Part shown: positions 6,196-7,086 of the stretch, piece by piece
Numbering within the stretch: position 1 is the first letter of the stretch
Layout of the letters: each line of letters starts with the position of its first letter
DNA from: Muribaculaceae bacterium
GTDB taxonomy: Bacteria; Bacteroidota; Bacteroidia; Bacteroidales; Muribaculaceae
NCBI GenBank assembly: GCA_024400895.1
Contig: JAKSMA010000127.1
Span: 1-7,086 of the forward strand
DNA: 7,086 nucleotides
Reading direction: 5' to 3'
Program-made: the position numbers and the translations under genes
Notes under the pieces: model-generated
What the model was told of the DNA's origin: nothing
What the model saw: only the letters and a program-made list of their open reading frames with translations
The model's database searches: none

Positions 6196-7015
6196 ATTCT
6201 CCAAGAATTTTGAAATCACTAATCAATGGGCGGACAGCATCAACCGATTGGCGATATCGAGTGTAGTCGTCAAACGACAAATTCACATAAAAGCGATACT
6301 CCCATTCGCGCCCTATGATTGGCAATGACTGAATTTTAGTGAGGTTCATTCCGTAGAAAGAAAAAATAACGAGAATTGCCGACAAGCTACCCTGAGAGTG
6401 GGGGAGGGTAAAAGCAATCGACGCTTTATTAATTTGCTTATCTTTCTTGAAATCAGGTGCATTACAAGGATCTGTAACGACTAAGAAACGAGTAAAATTT
6501 CTTTTGTTGGTTTGAATGTCATCTTCAAGCACATTCAATCCATAAAGTTCTGCAGCATAGCGTCCACAGATAGCAGCATGTCCCACGAGATTTTCCTCAG
6601 CAATCATCTTGGCGCTTCCAGCAGTGTCATAAGTCTCCACCATCTTCATTTTAGGGTGAAGCTGAAGATATTGTTCGCATTGGCGCAGCGCCATAGGATG
6701 AGAATTAACTTCCACAATATCATCCAAACTTTGACCAGGCAGAGCTGCTATGGAATGCGAAATATATTTTTTATACTCGCCAACAACAGTCATATTGCTT
6801 TGGCGAAGCAGTTCGTGGTTTTGCAGAAGACTACCGGCAATAGTATTTTCAATTGCAACAATACCAAGCATTGAAGCATCCAACTTCAGTAAATTAAACA
6901 TATCGTTGAACGTTTCGCAAGGTACGGTTTCAATCGACATACCCTTGAAATATTCACGAGCCGCTGCATCATGAAAACATCCGGCAACTCCTTGCATAGC
7001 TACTTTTAAATCCAT
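6179..7015 (-). CDS. pheA: Prephenate dehydratase with C-terminal ACT domain
   Basis: This enzyme dehydrates and decarboxylates prephenate to phenylpyruvate, the precursor of phenylalanine. The catalytic domain (about residues 1-185) shows IENTIAGSL (55-63), SHPMAL (105-110), DTAGSAKMI (130-138) and the signature NFTRF (173-177), whose threonine is required in studied family members. The ACT domain follows at about 198-275. Its Phe-binding signature, usually ESRP, reads QSLP (229-232), and the GALV element reads GSLS (209-212), so feedback by Phe may be altered. At 278 aa it matches monofunctional dehydratases; the mutase needed upstream is instead fused to the DAHP synthase two genes downstream. 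The ATG at 7015 keeps the first beta strand (MDLKVAMQGV). It is the first visible gene of the aromatic operon, its end overlaps the aminotransferase start, and a terminator-like hairpin ends 16 bp before its start codon. Confidence 0.93.
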   Translation of the reverse strand: MDLKVAMQGVAGCFHDAAAREYFKGMSIETVPCETFNDMFNLLKLDASMLGIVAIENTIAGSLLQNHELLRQSNMTVVGEYKKYISHSIAALPGQSLDDIVEVNSHPMALRQCEQYLQLHPKMKMVETYDTAGSAKMIAEENLVGHAAICGRYAAELYGLNVLEDDIQTNKRNFTRFLVVTDPCNAPDFKKDKQINKASIAFTLPHSQGSLSAILVIFSFYGMNLTKIQSLPIIGREWEYRFYVNLSFDDYTRYRQSVDAVRPLISDFKILGEYEQFD

Positions 7016-7031
7016 TGACCTAAAAATTAAT

Positions 7032-7058
7032 AAAAAATCCCGTCACAAGGGCGGGATT
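7032..7058 (-). terminator. Intrinsic-terminator hairpin in the pheA leader, possible attenuator
   Basis: On the minus strand, AATCCCG (7058-7052) pairs with CGGGATT (7042-7036) around a 9-base loop, giving a 7-bp stem that runs directly into a run of T (six T at 7037-7032). The pheA ATG is at 7015, leaving 16 bp, which cannot hold a -33/-7 promoter and a leader. Transcripts for the aromatic operon must therefore either pass through this terminator or start inside it. It may be an attenuator, or the end signal of an upstream gene outside the window. No leader peptide can be seen in the 28 bases left beyond it. Confidence 0.75.
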
Positions 7059-7086
7059 AAATATTGTTTGTGAGTGTTATCAATAA

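Noticed and set aside
1..7086. Mobile element, CRISPR array, tRNA, rRNA or defence system
   Set aside because: No regularly spaced direct repeats, transposase or integrase motifs, tRNA-like cloverleaf or rRNA-like segment was seen; all sizeable genes are housekeeping metabolism.

Overview
The window looks like a chromosomal segment from a member of the Bacteroidota, most likely Bacteroidales (Prevotella/Bacteroides-like). The evidence is moderately AT-rich DNA, start codons preceded by A/T-rich leaders with no convincing Shine-Dalgarno sequence, a perfect TAnnTTTG-type -7 promoter box upstream of the thioredoxin gene, and a DAHP synthase carrying its chorismate mutase at the C-terminus inside a phe/tyr operon, an arrangement known from this group. 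No mobile element, CRISPR array, tRNA or rRNA was seen.

Plus strand, left part (1-3068). The window opens in the 3' end of a DnaE-type DNA polymerase III alpha gene. An in-frame TAG at 68-70 interrupts its OB-fold region, although homology continues in the same frame to the TAA at 419-421. Next come a small single-domain thioredoxin (514-828), a galactokinase (979-2112) and a sugar-phosphate nucleotidyltransferase (2160-3068). The last two probably form one transcription unit. No galT-like gene is visible, so the nucleotidyltransferase might convert the kinase product directly to a UDP-sugar; this is inference.

A strong hairpin at 3090-3121, with A-rich and T-rich flanks, separates two converging units and should terminate both.

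Minus strand, right part (7086-3139). A tightly packed aromatic amino-acid operon reads, in transcription order, prephenate dehydratase (pheA), a class I/II PLP aminotransferase, a DAHP synthase-chorismate mutase fusion, and prephenate dehydrogenase (tyrA). The first two genes overlap, the next gap is 8 bp and the last gap is 1 bp. Together they encode entry into the shikimate route, chorismate to prephenate, both branches from prephenate, and the final transamination to Phe and Tyr. An intrinsic-terminator hairpin ends only 16 bp before the pheA start codon, too close for a conventional promoter to fit between, which suggests transcription attenuation of the operon.

Most of the window is ordinary housekeeping metabolism. 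The items most worth a second look are the amber codon inside dnaE, the terminator/attenuator at the pheA leader, and the galactokinase-nucleotidyltransferase pair. Nothing here amounts to a clearly new biological system.
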